Shown piece by piece: positions 17,548 to 26,555 of a DNA stretch of 64,000 nucleotides. The notes below the pieces were generated by a model. That model ran no database searches, was not told the DNA's origin, and saw only the letters and a program-made list of their open reading frames with translations. The stretch's first letter is position 1. Every line of letters begins with the position of its first letter. The position numbers and the translations under genes were made by a program. The stretch is taken from positions 1 to 64,000 of the IMG/VR virus record IMGVR_UViG_3300045119_000180; one strand, written 5' to 3'. Source of the stretch: a virus.

Positions 17548-19653
17548 TTATCCGACGGTAGTGCTGCCAAAGCCGGTATTGCCCGGTTGGCCTTCCACCT
17601 CTTCAGAAGTCAGTGCGTGCTCCGTTACTTGACGGAGAACTTCGGCGCCAGCCTTGCCTAGTTGTTTCTGGTCTTCCAGTTTCGCTTCCTGCTGGAACTT
17701 AGCTAACTGTTGCTGTTGTGCCGATTGAGCTTGTTGTTGTGCCAAAGCCGCAGGACTATTAGCTTGACGTCTAGCCATTTGTTCTGGCGTCATCTTGACC
17801 AAAAATGGCTGTGCATACTTCCAGCCGGCTAGATCACTAAGGTTCTTAAACAAAGCCGTAGCGTCCCAGTTGTATCCTGCCTCGTTGATGTTCTCGGTAA
17901 ATGTAGGATTGTTGATAAGCTGGATAGCCAAAGGAAGGAACTGCGTCATCTCTTTCTTTGGGCCGAGATGGGCACCAGCTAACACTTCATATTCGATCTT
18001 GGCGTTACGGAAATCGACGTGATCAACTTCAGCGATCTCGCCTAACTCTTCGCCAAGTGTGTTACGAAGAACTGACGTCGGAAGCATCTGGTTATTTAAT
18101 TCATCCATAATGTACAACCAAGGTTCAAAAATCTGGCGGATGAATCGACCGTCCGGACCGTCTAGACGGCTAGCATTAGCTTGGACTACAGCGGCTGCGC
18201 CTGTACCTGAACGCATACCAGTTGTACGTACACCAGGACTACCAGCGCCTTGAATTACTTGTTCGTTAGCGCCAGACGTTGCTGCAGCAGCTGATTGAGC
18301 CTGCTGGATAAACTGCCACGCCTCACCAGGGACTGGGGGCATAGTAAGAAACTTAAAAGCCTTGTCGACATCTTCGTCGACATCAATAATGCCGCCTTGC
18401 TTCCATCTGATCTGTTGCGTAGGCGCGTTAAAGCCCTTCTTACGAACTGCCGTGGGCTGAAGACCATAAGCCAGAAGGTCCAAAGCAAGGTTGGTAACAC
18501 CCTGCTCAACCATCTGCTCAGCGCCAATAAGGATGCCGAGGCCCTGGCCATAGAAACAGTCGGGGATATTACGCCAGTTAAAGGATAGGAAAGGAATCCT
18601 ACCGTACGGATTCTGCTCGTTACGGATAAGAATGTTATGCCCGTTGAAGTGCAGCATAACGATAACTCTGTCGCCGTCCCACCGTTCTAATAGCTCCAAC
18701 GGAGCCTTCATCGGGTCGGCGGTGTTCTTATAGCTCCGCGGGATAGCGTGCTGCAAATAACCGCGCATCCCTTCCGGGATGGTCAATGTAATATTGTCAA
18801 CGCCAGTCGTGGGCTTCGAAGCGAACAGAGCCTTCAGTACAGTCTCTTCTGGAATGTCATAGCCTTCGAAACCACGTAGCTTGTCCAGATCCGAATATGT
18901 CGCGAAGTCTCTATAAATAACCCAACTTGCTCGCCGAATATCGCCGTAGCGACAGCCCGGATCAACCAAGACAGTCCGCAAATCGCAGTATTTAATCCAC
19001 GGGCGACTAACCAACTTGTCTTTATAAATAATTTCAACAGCATCGGAGTCCGGCGTATCAATCTTGCTGGTTCCGACAGGAGTGTCCAACGACATCTTGC
19101 CGGCCTTGCGCTTATAAACCTTTTCCTTTTTAGTAAATTCGGTATAACCCCACTTCATAACGCCCGTACCGAGAAGGGCTCCCTGCTCAAGCGTTCGCTC
19201 AGATTCTTCTTCGAACTTCATGTCATAAAGCTGAGCGGCGAACAGAGCTGTCTTGGCGCGGGTTACATCTGTCGAGGTACCTGGCCGGGGGCGGAGAAGG
19301 AAAGGAGGGTCTTCATAAAAAATTCCCCCCATCAATTTTGGGACGATAGAACTGATGTGATTACTTACGAGGAACTTTGGTACGTTAGCCTGTGCTACGT
19401 TACCGCCATCAAATGCAGAGATGCCTGCGGGACTTTGGTAAAGCGTATCCGCGAGGGTCCACCCGGCCGACCACTGCGCCACGTTAATAAAATTGTCTGC
19501 TAATTGCGCATCATCAATAACTAACTTAACGGCAGCACGGTCATCAAATTCATAGATACCGGTCTCTGGGTCATCCGTTATATTATCTTCTGTAATCTCA
19601 TCCGCAGGAAGAATCTCTAATTCCGCTAACTTCTTTTCGTCTGATTCACTCAC
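17548..19653 (-). CDS. Portal protein, 701 aa
   Basis: A long, mixed alpha/beta protein directly downstream of TerL and the inserted GIY-YIG gene, upstream of the scaffold and capsid genes. It contains the features of podovirus-type portals: an N-terminal region with DDAQLADNFINVAQWSAGW, a central wing segment with LAYGLQPTAVRK and a MEQGVTNLALDLLAYG helix. A Gln/Ala-rich C-terminus (AALAQQQAQSAQQQQLAKFQ) could form the barrel or crown. The size fits the larger portals of short-tailed phages. It should form the dodecameric DNA gate at the capsid vertex. The start overlaps the GIY-YIG stop by 8 nt. Confidence 0.8.
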   Translation of the reverse strand: MSESDEKKLAELEILPADEITEDNITDDPETGIYEFDDRAAVKLVIDDAQLADNFINVAQWSAGWTLADTLYQSPAGISAFDGGNVAQANVPKFLVSNHISSIVPKLMGGIFYEDPPFLLRPRPGTSTDVTRAKTALFAAQLYDMKFEEESERTLEQGALLGTGVMKWGYTEFTKKEKVYKRKAGKMSLDTPVGTSKIDTPDSDAVEIIYKDKLVSRPWIKYCDLRTVLVDPGCRYGDIRRASWVIYRDFATYSDLDKLRGFEGYDIPEETVLKALFASKPTTGVDNITLTIPEGMRGYLQHAIPRSYKNTADPMKAPLELLERWDGDRVIVMLHFNGHNILIRNEQNPYGRIPFLSFNWRNIPDCFYGQGLGILIGAEQMVEQGVTNLALDLLAYGLQPTAVRKKGFNAPTQQIRWKQGGIIDVDEDVDKAFKFLTMPPVPGEAWQFIQQAQSAAAATSGANEQVIQGAGSPGVRTTGMRSGTGAAAVVQANASRLDGPDGRFIRQIFEPWLYIMDELNNQMLPTSVLRNTLGEELGEIAEVDHVDFRNAKIEYEVLAGAHLGPKKEMTQFLPLAIQLINNPTFTENINEAGYNWDATALFKNLSDLAGWKYAQPFLVKMTPEQMARRQANSPAALAQQQAQSAQQQQLAKFQQEAKLEDQKQLGKAGAEVLRQVTEHALTSEEVEGQPGNTGFGSTTVG

Positions 19654-20272
19654 CTAAACCTTCTTGACTGGCGGCTTTAATCTTACGAAGAACCCAAGAA
19701 TCCCTCATTCTCTGAAGAGACTCTTCGGTATGTTTTCTACCTAAATTACCTTTTCTTATTCTTTCTATGACGTCTTTAGGACGTGGACGACCAAGCAGTT
19801 TTTCAGATATCTTTCTTTTTGCTTCTTCTGATACCGGAATTCCTATATGACTCAAAGACAATTTCAACAGAGTCTCAGGAGAACAAACGTGCTTACCTTT
19901 ATTACCTTCAGAGAGCTTCTTTCTTTTCTCTTCTGAACAAGGTCGGCCTTTGTGGATCTCCGACATCCTCTTTAAAGTTTCTTCTGTGTGAGAAAAAACC
20001 AACCCACCAGTCGTTAAATTGTATCCGTTAGGAGTAAGCGTGCCGTACTCAACAATATATTTTTTCTCGAGTTCGTTTGCTTGATCTCGACTGTCCACTT
20101 CACAGATAGCTTCTATAGTAAAATTAAGATACCCATACTTATCTATGGCGTGCTTAAGAGCACGACAATTTGAATGGTATCTATGATTCTTCCACCGTCT
20201 CTTAAGTGAAAACTTCGTTTGACCAACATACCGCTTACCATTAATAGTATTCGTGATCAAATAAACAAACAT
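19646..20272 (-). CDS. Free-standing GIY-YIG homing endonuclease, 208 aa
   Basis: Residues 1-90 form a GIY-YIG nuclease domain: VYLITN, then KRYVGQTKFSLKRRWKNH, and the catalytic Glu in ANELEKKYIVEYG. The C-terminal half is a row of NUMOD3-like DNA-binding repeats (HTEETLKRMSE.HKGRP and similar, about five copies). It lies between TerL and portal, overlaps the portal start, and is preceded by a strong hairpin. Confidence 0.85.
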   Translation of the reverse strand: MFVYLITNTINGKRYVGQTKFSLKRRWKNHRYHSNCRALKHAIDKYGYLNFTIEAICEVDSRDQANELEKKYIVEYGTLTPNGYNLTTGGLVFSHTEETLKRMSEIHKGRPCSEEKRKKLSEGNKGKHVCSPETLLKLSLSHIGIPVSEEAKRKISEKLLGRPRPKDVIERIRKGNLGRKHTEESLQRMRDSWVLRKIKAASQEGLGE

Positions 20273-20294
20273 ATATCCTCTCTGCTAAGAGTCG

Positions 20295-20320
20295 CTCGGG
20301 GATGTAGCAGCACCCCCGAG
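20295..20320 (-). promoter_or_regulatory. Hairpin before the GIY-YIG gene
   Basis: CTCGGGG and CCCCGAG form a 7-bp stem with a 12-nt loop between the TerL stop and the GIY-YIG start. The flanking bases, including a CTATGTAGCTACAAA stretch, recur beside the hairpin before the HNH gene at 25.9 kb. It may end the TerL message or restrain endonuclease expression. Confidence 0.55.
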
Positions 20321-20341
20321 CTATGTAGCTACAAAATTTAA

Positions 20342-22342
20342 TTAGATGTGTAGGCCATTCCCGCCGAAAATTTTATTTCTCGGGTCCTGCGGTTTTATTT
20401 CTACTGTCGCTGGCTGTATAACCTGATCACCGCCGAAAATTCGTTCGTACTGTTGCTTCATTTCAGCATTCTTTTTAGCTTCGTGAAGCATCTTCTTTAC
20501 CGCTTCGGTCTCTCTGTCGTCTTCGTCTTTATGGCTAGTCGGCATAAATACAGCCGCAATAGACAAAGCATCAGGAATATCATCTTTACGACCACGGTTC
20601 TTCTTCTCGCCGGTATAGTTACAGAACTGCGCCATCAGCTGGTCAATCCATTCGCCAGCTACGAAATACAACTGGTCGTTATTAAGAAGCGTTTCCAGGC
20701 CTTTAATCCGGTTGCACTTGGCATCAGGGCTTGAAGGCGGACTCTTCCAGAAGGCATTAAATGACACACCTTGGATCAATGCCTGGCGCTGAACTTCACG
20801 CTGAAGCAATTCAAAGCCACTAAGCTTTTCAATAATTGTTGATTTAGGATTCCACTTTTTGTTTAGTGCCACTATTTGAAAAGCTAGTTCCGATTGTTTA
20901 AACCGGTCGCATTTAATCTCTAAGTTATAAAGACAGTATTTATCTTTAACTGGGTCGTGACAAATCTTAACGACAGCGCCGGCTGAATAGTCTGAATACC
21001 GGTTATCGGTAAGCGCCGTATCCCACGTAATAAAGATGTCACCGTCTTTCGGAACAGCTGGCATCTGCAACAGATGTGCCCGCAATTGGTCGTCACTAAA
21101 CGACACCAGCGGCCGGGTATCAATGTCGCCGACCGGCTCATTAAGCTGCTGGCAACGGAATTCAATTTCGTTCTTGATGAGCTTCTTACGTAATTCTTTA
21201 AATGTCTGCTCTGCTGTGCCTAGCTTCTCAGGGAAGAGAAGATCAACCATCTCGAGCGTCAGTCCTTTAAGCGGGACTTCTTTATATTGCGGCTTAACCG
21301 TCCAGCACGATCGCTGGAAGACGGCGCATTCAGCGCCTTCTGCAATAGCCCTAATACGAGTACCGTACCAATCATCGTCAGCATAACGAGTGCCAATATT
21401 GTCAGCGAATCCCCATTCGTCACGAAGATTGTCGACGTTATCATATTTCGTCTTTAGCTTGGCCCTGGCTTCCGGATGTGCCGAGTTCCTATCCGAAACA
21501 ACGTCGTCGCCCTTCAGAATGTCGCAGTGCAACGACGCTAGAGTAGACGTAACTGAATTGACCCACAACGTAGCAAACTTCTCGTTAGGGAACTTTCTAG
21601 CCGGACATTTAAGGTCCGACAAGCTAGTTCCGTCCTGACCAGTGACGATATACTCAGGGAACAAAAGCTGAAAATCGGTCAATTCTGCGTGCTCAGGCCG
21701 GTAAAAATAGCCTTTGATTTCCGTAAGAAATAGATCGGCGTTCGAATCTTTACCTGTAACGATAAAGATTCGGATGTCCGGCATATTAAGCATCCACTGA
21801 ACGCAATCAATGCCGTCAATCGTTGACTTATACGCGCCTCGAGGATCTAAGAGGATCCGCTCTTTCATCTCATCCTGGCGGTTAATGGCATCACGCATTT
21901 GCTTAAGCGTCGTATCTTTCGAATAGACGCCATCAAAGTTCTTATGAACAAAGAAGTCGCAAACAGGCTGATGCACCCGTGGGACCAAATCGCGGTGCAG
22001 GACCTCTTTACCTAGCCAGAACAAATCCTTTCTAGCGCGGTCGCGAAGGCCTATCCAGCTTTCTGGGTCCGCCTGACTATCATCTTCTGGCCAACCGAAT
22101 ACTCGAGGACGGCCGAGAACGTTGTGACGCTCAGACACCTCAAACCAAATCTTTAACTTGTCTTTGCTAAGTAGTTCGGACCCGTACCGCTTTCCTTCGT
22201 TGCTTGCTAACGCTATTCTTTTTCCGCGGTTCTTTTCGTTCTCTTGCTGTTGCTCTTCCCTCTTCTGCTCCTGCTCCTTTAACTTCCGGTCCGCATGGTA
22301 CTGCTTCATATACGCGGACTTCTCTGCGCCTTGAAGAGGCAT
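20342..22342 (-). CDS. terL: Terminase large subunit, 666 aa
   Basis: ATPase and nuclease for DNA packaging. A Walker A-like motif GAYKST is at about residues 169-174, with a hydrophobic strand and IFIVTGKDSNAD after it, and a Walker B-like ILKGDDVVSD near 275. The C-terminal RNase H-like nuclease shows FITWDTALTD and KDDIPDALSIAAVF, which supply the acidic residues. The first 50 residues are Lys/Gln/Glu-rich and overlap the protease gene by 176 nt. The ATG at 22342 is supported by GGAG 5 nt upstream. Portal follows after an inserted GIY-YIG gene. No small terminase is recognised in the window. Confidence 0.9.
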   Translation of the reverse strand: MPLQGAEKSAYMKQYHADRKLKEQEQKREEQQQENEKNRGKRIALASNEGKRYGSELLSKDKLKIWFEVSERHNVLGRPRVFGWPEDDSQADPESWIGLRDRARKDLFWLGKEVLHRDLVPRVHQPVCDFFVHKNFDGVYSKDTTLKQMRDAINRQDEMKERILLDPRGAYKSTIDGIDCVQWMLNMPDIRIFIVTGKDSNADLFLTEIKGYFYRPEHAELTDFQLLFPEYIVTGQDGTSLSDLKCPARKFPNEKFATLWVNSVTSTLASLHCDILKGDDVVSDRNSAHPEARAKLKTKYDNVDNLRDEWGFADNIGTRYADDDWYGTRIRAIAEGAECAVFQRSCWTVKPQYKEVPLKGLTLEMVDLLFPEKLGTAEQTFKELRKKLIKNEIEFRCQQLNEPVGDIDTRPLVSFSDDQLRAHLLQMPAVPKDGDIFITWDTALTDNRYSDYSAGAVVKICHDPVKDKYCLYNLEIKCDRFKQSELAFQIVALNKKWNPKSTIIEKLSGFELLQREVQRQALIQGVSFNAFWKSPPSSPDAKCNRIKGLETLLNNDQLYFVAGEWIDQLMAQFCNYTGEKKNRGRKDDIPDALSIAAVFMPTSHKDEDDRETEAVKKMLHEAKKNAEMKQQYERIFGGDQVIQPATVEIKPQDPRNKIFGGNGLHI

Positions 22343-23327
22343 AACGCTCCACTATTGTATTTTTTAACCCTTTCAGCCGGGATATAATTGAATGTCTCTT
22401 TCTAATAACGATGACAGCCGCGAGAAGAACTATAAGAACGACTAGAATTTTGTATAGTAGTTGTAAGAAAATGACAAAAATCTGCTTAGCTAGACTGGGC
22501 GTTTCTGGTAATACTGGTGTTGCCGGCTCGTGGGGTAATTTACTTTTATCTTCTGGCTCAGGCTTAATGCCGGCTGAATCGTCGTCCATAAATTCAGCTA
22601 GATTCTTACCGGTTGGGATAACGATCGTCGGCATTTGAGTGCTCGTAACGATCATTTCAGCCAGTCCCACAATACGATGACTTTCGCTATCGACAATAGC
22701 TGACCCGCTAGCACCAGGGCCGACACCAACAGAAACAAGGTAACGATTGCGCAAACCGTCGCCATAAAGCTTTTCACTGACGACTTTGCCATCAAGGTAT
22801 TCCTTGCCAAGCCCCTCGCTAAAGTTGACGTTAAGAACCGGCGTACCCAACGCAGGGATATCCTGGTCCGGCTTATTCAAATCGATATAAGGATATTCTT
22901 TAAGGCTTGAAAAACGAATAATCGCGTAATCGTACTTATCGCTATTGTCGGCTTTAACGATCTTGACATGCCGTAGTACCGGCGCGTCCTCGACGTTATC
23001 GGCTACGTAATAGTCGTTTTCGTACTTCCAGTCGATACAATGGCCTGCGGTTAGAGCGATATAATCGCCTTCTTGGCCATCTATAATCGTCGCTGTACAA
23101 ACGAACCGGTGCTTAAACTCGCATGTCCAGAAAAGCAAGTCTCCGAAAAAGGTTTCAGTTTTTTTGTAATCGCAGACTTGCTTACCTAGATAAAGAGCTT
23201 GTGTGGCTTTGCCTAACTTCTGTTGGAAGGATTCCTGCTGTACTTGCTCAACCTGAATAGGCCCTATATTGATTTCTTGACCGAATAGGGATGTAGCAAA
23301 CAATAAGAGCAAGGCTGGAAGACGCAT
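22167..23327 (-). CDS. Exported trypsin-like serine protease with C-terminal membrane anchor, 386 aa
   Basis: A signal peptide (MRLPALLLLFATSLFG) leads to a chymotrypsin-fold S1 domain with the full triad: His96 in LTAGHC, Asp133 in KYDYAII and Ser207 in GPGASGSA. A proline-rich linker (about 255-280) and a transmembrane helix (FVIFLQLLYKILVVLIVLLA, about 287-312) follow, then a very basic cytoplasmic tail. The topology places the protease domain in the periplasm. The tail is encoded in the 176 nt that also encode the TerL N-terminus in another frame. Possible roles are processing of exported phage proteins or attack on host envelope proteins. Confidence 0.85.
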   Translation of the reverse strand: MRLPALLLLFATSLFGQEINIGPIQVEQVQQESFQQKLGKATQALYLGKQVCDYKKTETFFGDLLFWTCEFKHRFVCTATIIDGQEGDYIALTAGHCIDWKYENDYYVADNVEDAPVLRHVKIVKADNSDKYDYAIIRFSSLKEYPYIDLNKPDQDIPALGTPVLNVNFSEGLGKEYLDGKVVSEKLYGDGLRNRYLVSVGVGPGASGSAIVDSESHRIVGLAEMIVTSTQMPTIVIPTGKNLAEFMDDDSAGIKPEPEDKSKLPHEPATPVLPETPSLAKQIFVIFLQLLYKILVVLIVLLAAVIVIRKRHSIISRLKGLKNTIVERYASSRRREVRVYEAVPCGPEVKGAGAEEGRATARERKEPRKKNSVSKQRRKAVRVRTT

Positions 23328-23343
23328 TCGTCCCTCCGGGAAT

Positions 23344-23934
23344 TTACTTAGCTGCGGGAGCCGGAGTGACCTTTGCCGGGTGTGACTGGTCGTACAGTGT
23401 GACTACCTCTTTTGTAATGTCAATGCTAGGGGACGCGAATAGCAATTGACTCGACTGCGAAGACGAATCTAGAATGGCGGTATAGCCATTCGATTTGGCA
23501 TAAGCATCGATGACTTCTACAAGCCCTTTGCCAATCTTGACTACAACGTCGGTCTGGGCAGCCTTGATCTCTTCCTCGACATGCTTGTTCTTGTTGTCGA
23601 GAGTTTCAGTAAGATGCTTAAGATCTGCGGTCAAACCAGCTTTTTCTTTATCGGTTGTTTTAGCATCCGCAATCTTTGTCTTAAGGTCATTAACCTTTTT
23701 GTTCAGATCTTGAAGCTCGGTAATGACAGCACTGAACTGAGCTTGTAGATCCTTGCTGGCTTGCTGGCCTTCAGCCGTAGATACGATCGCCTGACGGAGG
23801 TCAACAGTCGCTACTCGAAAGACTGGAACTGATGCCGATGACGTATCAGCCGGCACTTTACCGATGTTCTGAACGCCTTGGCCATAAACTGATACTGCTA
23901 GAAACGATGCTACGATTAGTACATATGCCTTCAT
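23344..23934 (-). CDS. OmpH/Skp-like periplasmic chaperone, 196 aa
   Basis: A signal peptide ends near VYGQ. The mature protein begins with the family's short beta strand (VATVDLRQAIVST), continues as a long coiled-coil hairpin (about residues 60-135) and returns with the C-terminal strand element (IDAYAKSNGYTAILDSS). Length and layout match OmpH/Skp trimeric holdases that carry unfolded outer-membrane proteins. It lies just upstream of the exported protease and in the same leftward run as the signal-peptide fibres, so exported phage proteins are plausible clients. A host-derived origin is likely. Confidence 0.8.
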   Translation of the reverse strand: MKAYVLIVASFLAVSVYGQGVQNIGKVPADTSSASVPVFRVATVDLRQAIVSTAEGQQASKDLQAQFSAVITELQDLNKKVNDLKTKIADAKTTDKEKAGLTADLKHLTETLDNKNKHVEEEIKAAQTDVVVKIGKGLVEVIDAYAKSNGYTAILDSSSQSSQLLFASPSIDITKEVVTLYDQSHPAKVTPAPAAK

Positions 23935-23974
23935 TGATTATCCTACCTTTTATTGGATTAAATACAGCTGGAAC

Positions 23975-24166
23975 TTAGTGACTAAAACCACCCATAGTGT
24001 GGGCGAAATTTGCCATGTGAGCGACGTGGCTGTTTGAAGAATGACGAGCCGCTTGCAGTTTAGCTTGCGGGATCGTCTCATTCTCCGGAACGCCTAGCGC
24101 CCTGTGCAATCCACCTTTACGAAGGTGGTGCATTGCGCGATAAAGACTGACGTTGTGAGCAGCCAT
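23975..24166 (-). CDS. Small His-rich hypothetical protein, 63 aa
   Basis: This His- and Ala-rich protein has no membrane segment. Its start overlaps the stop of the preceding HiPIP-like gene, so it is probably coupled to it. No family is recognised. Confidence 0.5.
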   Translation of the reverse strand: MAAHNVSLYRAMHHLRKGGLHRALGVPENETIPQAKLQAARHSSNSHVAHMANFAHTMGGFSH

Positions 24167-24651
24167 TACTGCCCCATCGGCAAGCCCGCCGGGGCTGCCA
24201 TTGGAGCCGGCACACCATGCTGGCCCATATCCGCGGCTGCTTCTCCGGGATTTGGTTGTCCCAGACTTTCCTGCAACTTGTCATGGACCCCGTCGAGGTC
24301 TCCGTGAGCAGACGACATAGTACCGCCGCCGTCCATATGATGCGTTACAGTGTGGCTACCATCGTGGTGGTGCTCAATGTGTGTATGCGAAATCTTGTGT
24401 TTCTTAGCCATAATCTCCTCAAACCTGTGGCACCATGCCGCGTCGGCTATGGGCATTCGAACACCTTCGCAACGGTTCGGAATTAAATCTGAACCTTTGA
24501 TGAAGTGTTCGCAATTTCTACACTGTTGACCGGGATGCGTACTGGGATTCTCATATCCAACGGTGTCGTGGTGATACTTTTCAGCTTCCGGCTTTTCTAG
24601 CTTTATGAACTGCTGCATAATCGTTATTACCGTTCGCTGCTCGCTTCTCAC
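24166..24651 (-). CDS. Cys/His-rich protein resembling high-potential iron-sulfur proteins
   Basis: Residues about 40-75 read QQCRNCEHF...NRCEGVRMPIADAAWCHRF. This four-Cys spacing resembles HiPIP-like small proteins found in phage virion regions. The second half is His-rich (HTHIEHHHDGSH) and Gly/Pro-rich. The first codon is GTG. An ATG 33 nt further in (MQQFIKL, 24618) is an alternative start and reduces overlap with the upstream gene. Whether it binds a cluster or zinc cannot be decided. Confidence 0.6.
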   Translation of the reverse strand: MRSEQRTVITIMQQFIKLEKPEAEKYHHDTVGYENPSTHPGQQCRNCEHFIKGSDLIPNRCEGVRMPIADAAWCHRFEEIMAKKHKISHTHIEHHHDGSHTVTHHMDGGGTMSSAHGDLDGVHDKLQESLGQPNPGEAAADMGQHGVPAPMAAPAGLPMGQ

Positions 24652-24760
24652 TTAACATGATCGCGATGGCCTGGGCTCTGCTATGAACCTTAGGGCCTTC
24701 TTTACTACCAGAGTGCAACTCGTGGTGCTTGAACTTATGAAGAACCTGATCGTACGGCAT
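24581..24760 (-). CDS. Small protein of the DUF6496-like type, 59 aa
   Basis: The frame MPYDQVLHKFKHHELHSGSK followed by QAIAIMLSEKRAA matches the short FKHxxLHSGS/AIAI.LSE pattern of the DUF6496-like family, common in phages. It overlaps the upstream stop as TAATG and runs 71 nt into the next gene. Function is unknown. Confidence 0.65.
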   Translation of the reverse strand: MPYDQVLHKFKHHELHSGSKEGPKVHSRAQAIAIMLSEKRAANGNNDYAAVHKARKAGS

Positions 24761-25053
24761 TACTCCACCTTGATAGATATCGTTTTTTCTTTCGTCGGCA
24801 TTTGCGACATCCGGTCAGACAATTTCACTATCTCACTTTCTAAATGCGGCAGGTGATTAGTCAGCAAAGTCGCCATGTTGGTTTCTGTAACCGACATATG
24901 CTGCCTGACTTGAGCCATGAAGACTTTAGCGTCAACGAAAAAGTCGATTGCCGGTTTGGCCCATAACCCAATTTTAAATATCCCGAACAACAGGGCAGCT
25001 ACAAAACAGATGTCCCGCGCAACACTTACCGCTTGTCCTATCGTTACTTCCAC
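24760..25053 (-). CDS. Small membrane protein with C-terminal helix, 97 aa (holin-like possible)
   Basis: One hydrophobic segment (about residues 13-33) precedes an amphipathic helical tail. A single-span protein in the late region could be a holin, a spanin-type component or a virion membrane protein. No family motif decides between them. Confidence 0.55.
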   Translation of the reverse strand: MEVTIGQAVSVARDICFVAALLFGIFKIGLWAKPAIDFFVDAKVFMAQVRQHMSVTETNMATLLTNHLPHLESEIVKLSDRMSQMPTKEKTISIKVE

Positions 25054-25217
25054 TGGGCCTCGTTAGTACGATAAATTGGGACATTCGGTATTCGCGATTC
25101 GCGAATAGCGAATATGAAAATTTGTATCGACTGTAACGATACTGTTTGGAATTTCACCGTTCTTAAACGGGGGCTGTAACTAGAGTGTACGAGCCGCCTA
25201 GCGTCTTAAGGTTAAAG

Positions 25218-25799
25218 TTAATTGCTCAACGTAAATTGATACAACGAAGCCGAGTTGGCTGCGCCGGTAACCGAGAAGGTCACGCGAACGGCCAAAGCAA
25301 ACGGCACATCCTGGGCAAAAGAAACGCCAGTCAGGTTGTTGGTCAGCACGGTCGGAGGAGTGTTCTTCAACGCGCCGTTCATAATCGCCGTATAGTTTCC
25401 AGACACAAGACCGGAAATGTTATCGCCGAAGATAGCAGCGCTAATTTTGAAAGAATCGCTCGCCACGCCGATACCGGACGAAGACACCGAACCAGTCGTA
25501 GCAATAATCGTATACGTCGGGGAAGCCGCCGTCGGGTTCTTCGTCGCCACTAGTTCGACCAGAACGGTCGGAGAAGAAGCATCTGTCGGATCCAAAGTAT
25601 AGCTGCCCACAACAGTAACTGTCAGAGCCTGACCGTTACAAGCGTTGTTTCCGGGGACCTTGACATAACCAACCGCTGTCGAGTTGACGCCGATAGACGC
25701 GCCGGGTACTGCAGGGAAGTATTTTGAAGTTGTGCCCGTGCCGCCTACAGTAACTGGGGAAGCACCATTAATAAGTAAATTGGCTATCGTTTCTGCCAT
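25218..25799 (-). CDS. Putative virion decoration or tail protein, 193 aa
   Basis: A Thr/Ser/Val/Ala-rich beta-sandwich-like protein without a signal peptide. It resembles small phage decoration and minor structural proteins in composition. It is flanked by an inserted HNH gene upstream and the membrane protein downstream. The virion role is inferred. Confidence 0.6.
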   Translation of the reverse strand: MAETIANLLINGASPVTVGGTGTTSKYFPAVPGASIGVNSTAVGYVKVPGNNACNGQALTVTVVGSYTLDPTDASSPTVLVELVATKNPTAASPTYTIIATTGSVSSSGIGVASDSFKISAAIFGDNISGLVSGNYTAIMNGALKNTPPTVLTNNLTGVSFAQDVPFALAVRVTFSVTGAANSASLYQFTLSN

Positions 25800-25890
25800 T
25801 TTGTTCCTTTTTTAGTGTACATGCACCGATTGACAAGTTCTCTGCCGGACGCATGCTTTTATGAAGGACACAGATTTATTCTGCGCCATT

Positions 25891-26487
25891 CTAACGAGTT
25901 TCGATTTTGATCGAGCTATCTCCCTCGTGCTTCTGCAAGTACCGAATGGCGCTTGCAAGAATCTCTTCTTTCTCCCGGGCATAACCCAAGAGAGAATTAC
26001 ATTTAACACACAACAAATCTCTATTCTTACCAGTCGTGTGATTATGATCTATATGCGGTCTTTCGCTTTTAAGAACAGCATCCCAAGATAAAAGCAACCC
26101 ACAAATAGTACAAAGACTATTCTGTGCTTCTAATTTGGCTTTAAGCTCTTCAGGAGATATCTTATACTTATAAGACTTAGTTCTAAATCTCCAAAGCTCC
26201 CCTGTTCTAGATTTTCGTTTTTTGTCTCTTTCTTCTCTAGGAGTAGCCTGGTATCTAGCTTTCTGATACTCCCTAGCATACTCTCTAGCTCTATCTATGT
26301 TCTTCTTTCTATACTCGCCTTGCTTCTTGTATATAGAGCTTTTATTTTCTTGATAATATTTAGAAAGTCTTTCTTTATTACAAGGTCTACAATATCCACA
26401 CTTACCGGACTTAACGACACTAATCGGACAATTCTCTTCCGTTAAAGTCGTCTTGCATATATGACACAAACCTAAACCAATACTCAT
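25891..26487 (-). CDS. HNH homing endonuclease (Endonuclease VII-like), 198 aa
   Basis: An N-terminal zinc module (CHICKTTL...CGYCRPCNKERLSKYY) and a basic linker with YREYAREYQKAR-like repeats are followed by a recombination Endonuclease VII-type core: CTICG, HIDHNHTTGKNRDLLCVKCN. The gene lies between two virion genes and has a hairpin in front of it, as do the other leftward free-standing endonucleases. Confidence 0.85.
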   Translation of the reverse strand: MSIGLGLCHICKTTLTEENCPISVVKSGKCGYCRPCNKERLSKYYQENKSSIYKKQGEYRKKNIDRAREYAREYQKARYQATPREERDKKRKSRTGELWRFRTKSYKYKISPEELKAKLEAQNSLCTICGLLLSWDAVLKSERPHIDHNHTTGKNRDLLCVKCNSLLGYAREKEEILASAIRYLQKHEGDSSIKIETR

Positions 26488-26512
26488 TTTATCTCTCCAC
26501 TATAGAGTCGAC

Positions 26513-26535
26513 CGGGGGTGATAGTGGCACCCCCG
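26513..26535 (-). promoter_or_regulatory. Hairpin before the HNH gene
   Basis: CGGGGGTG (26513-26520) and CACCCCCG (26528-26535) form an 8-bp perfect stem with a 7-nt loop. Its flanks resemble those of the hairpin at 20.3 kb, and the same stem sequence recurs at 30.7 kb. Confidence 0.6.
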
Positions 26536-26555
26536 ATCTATGTAGCTACAAACTT

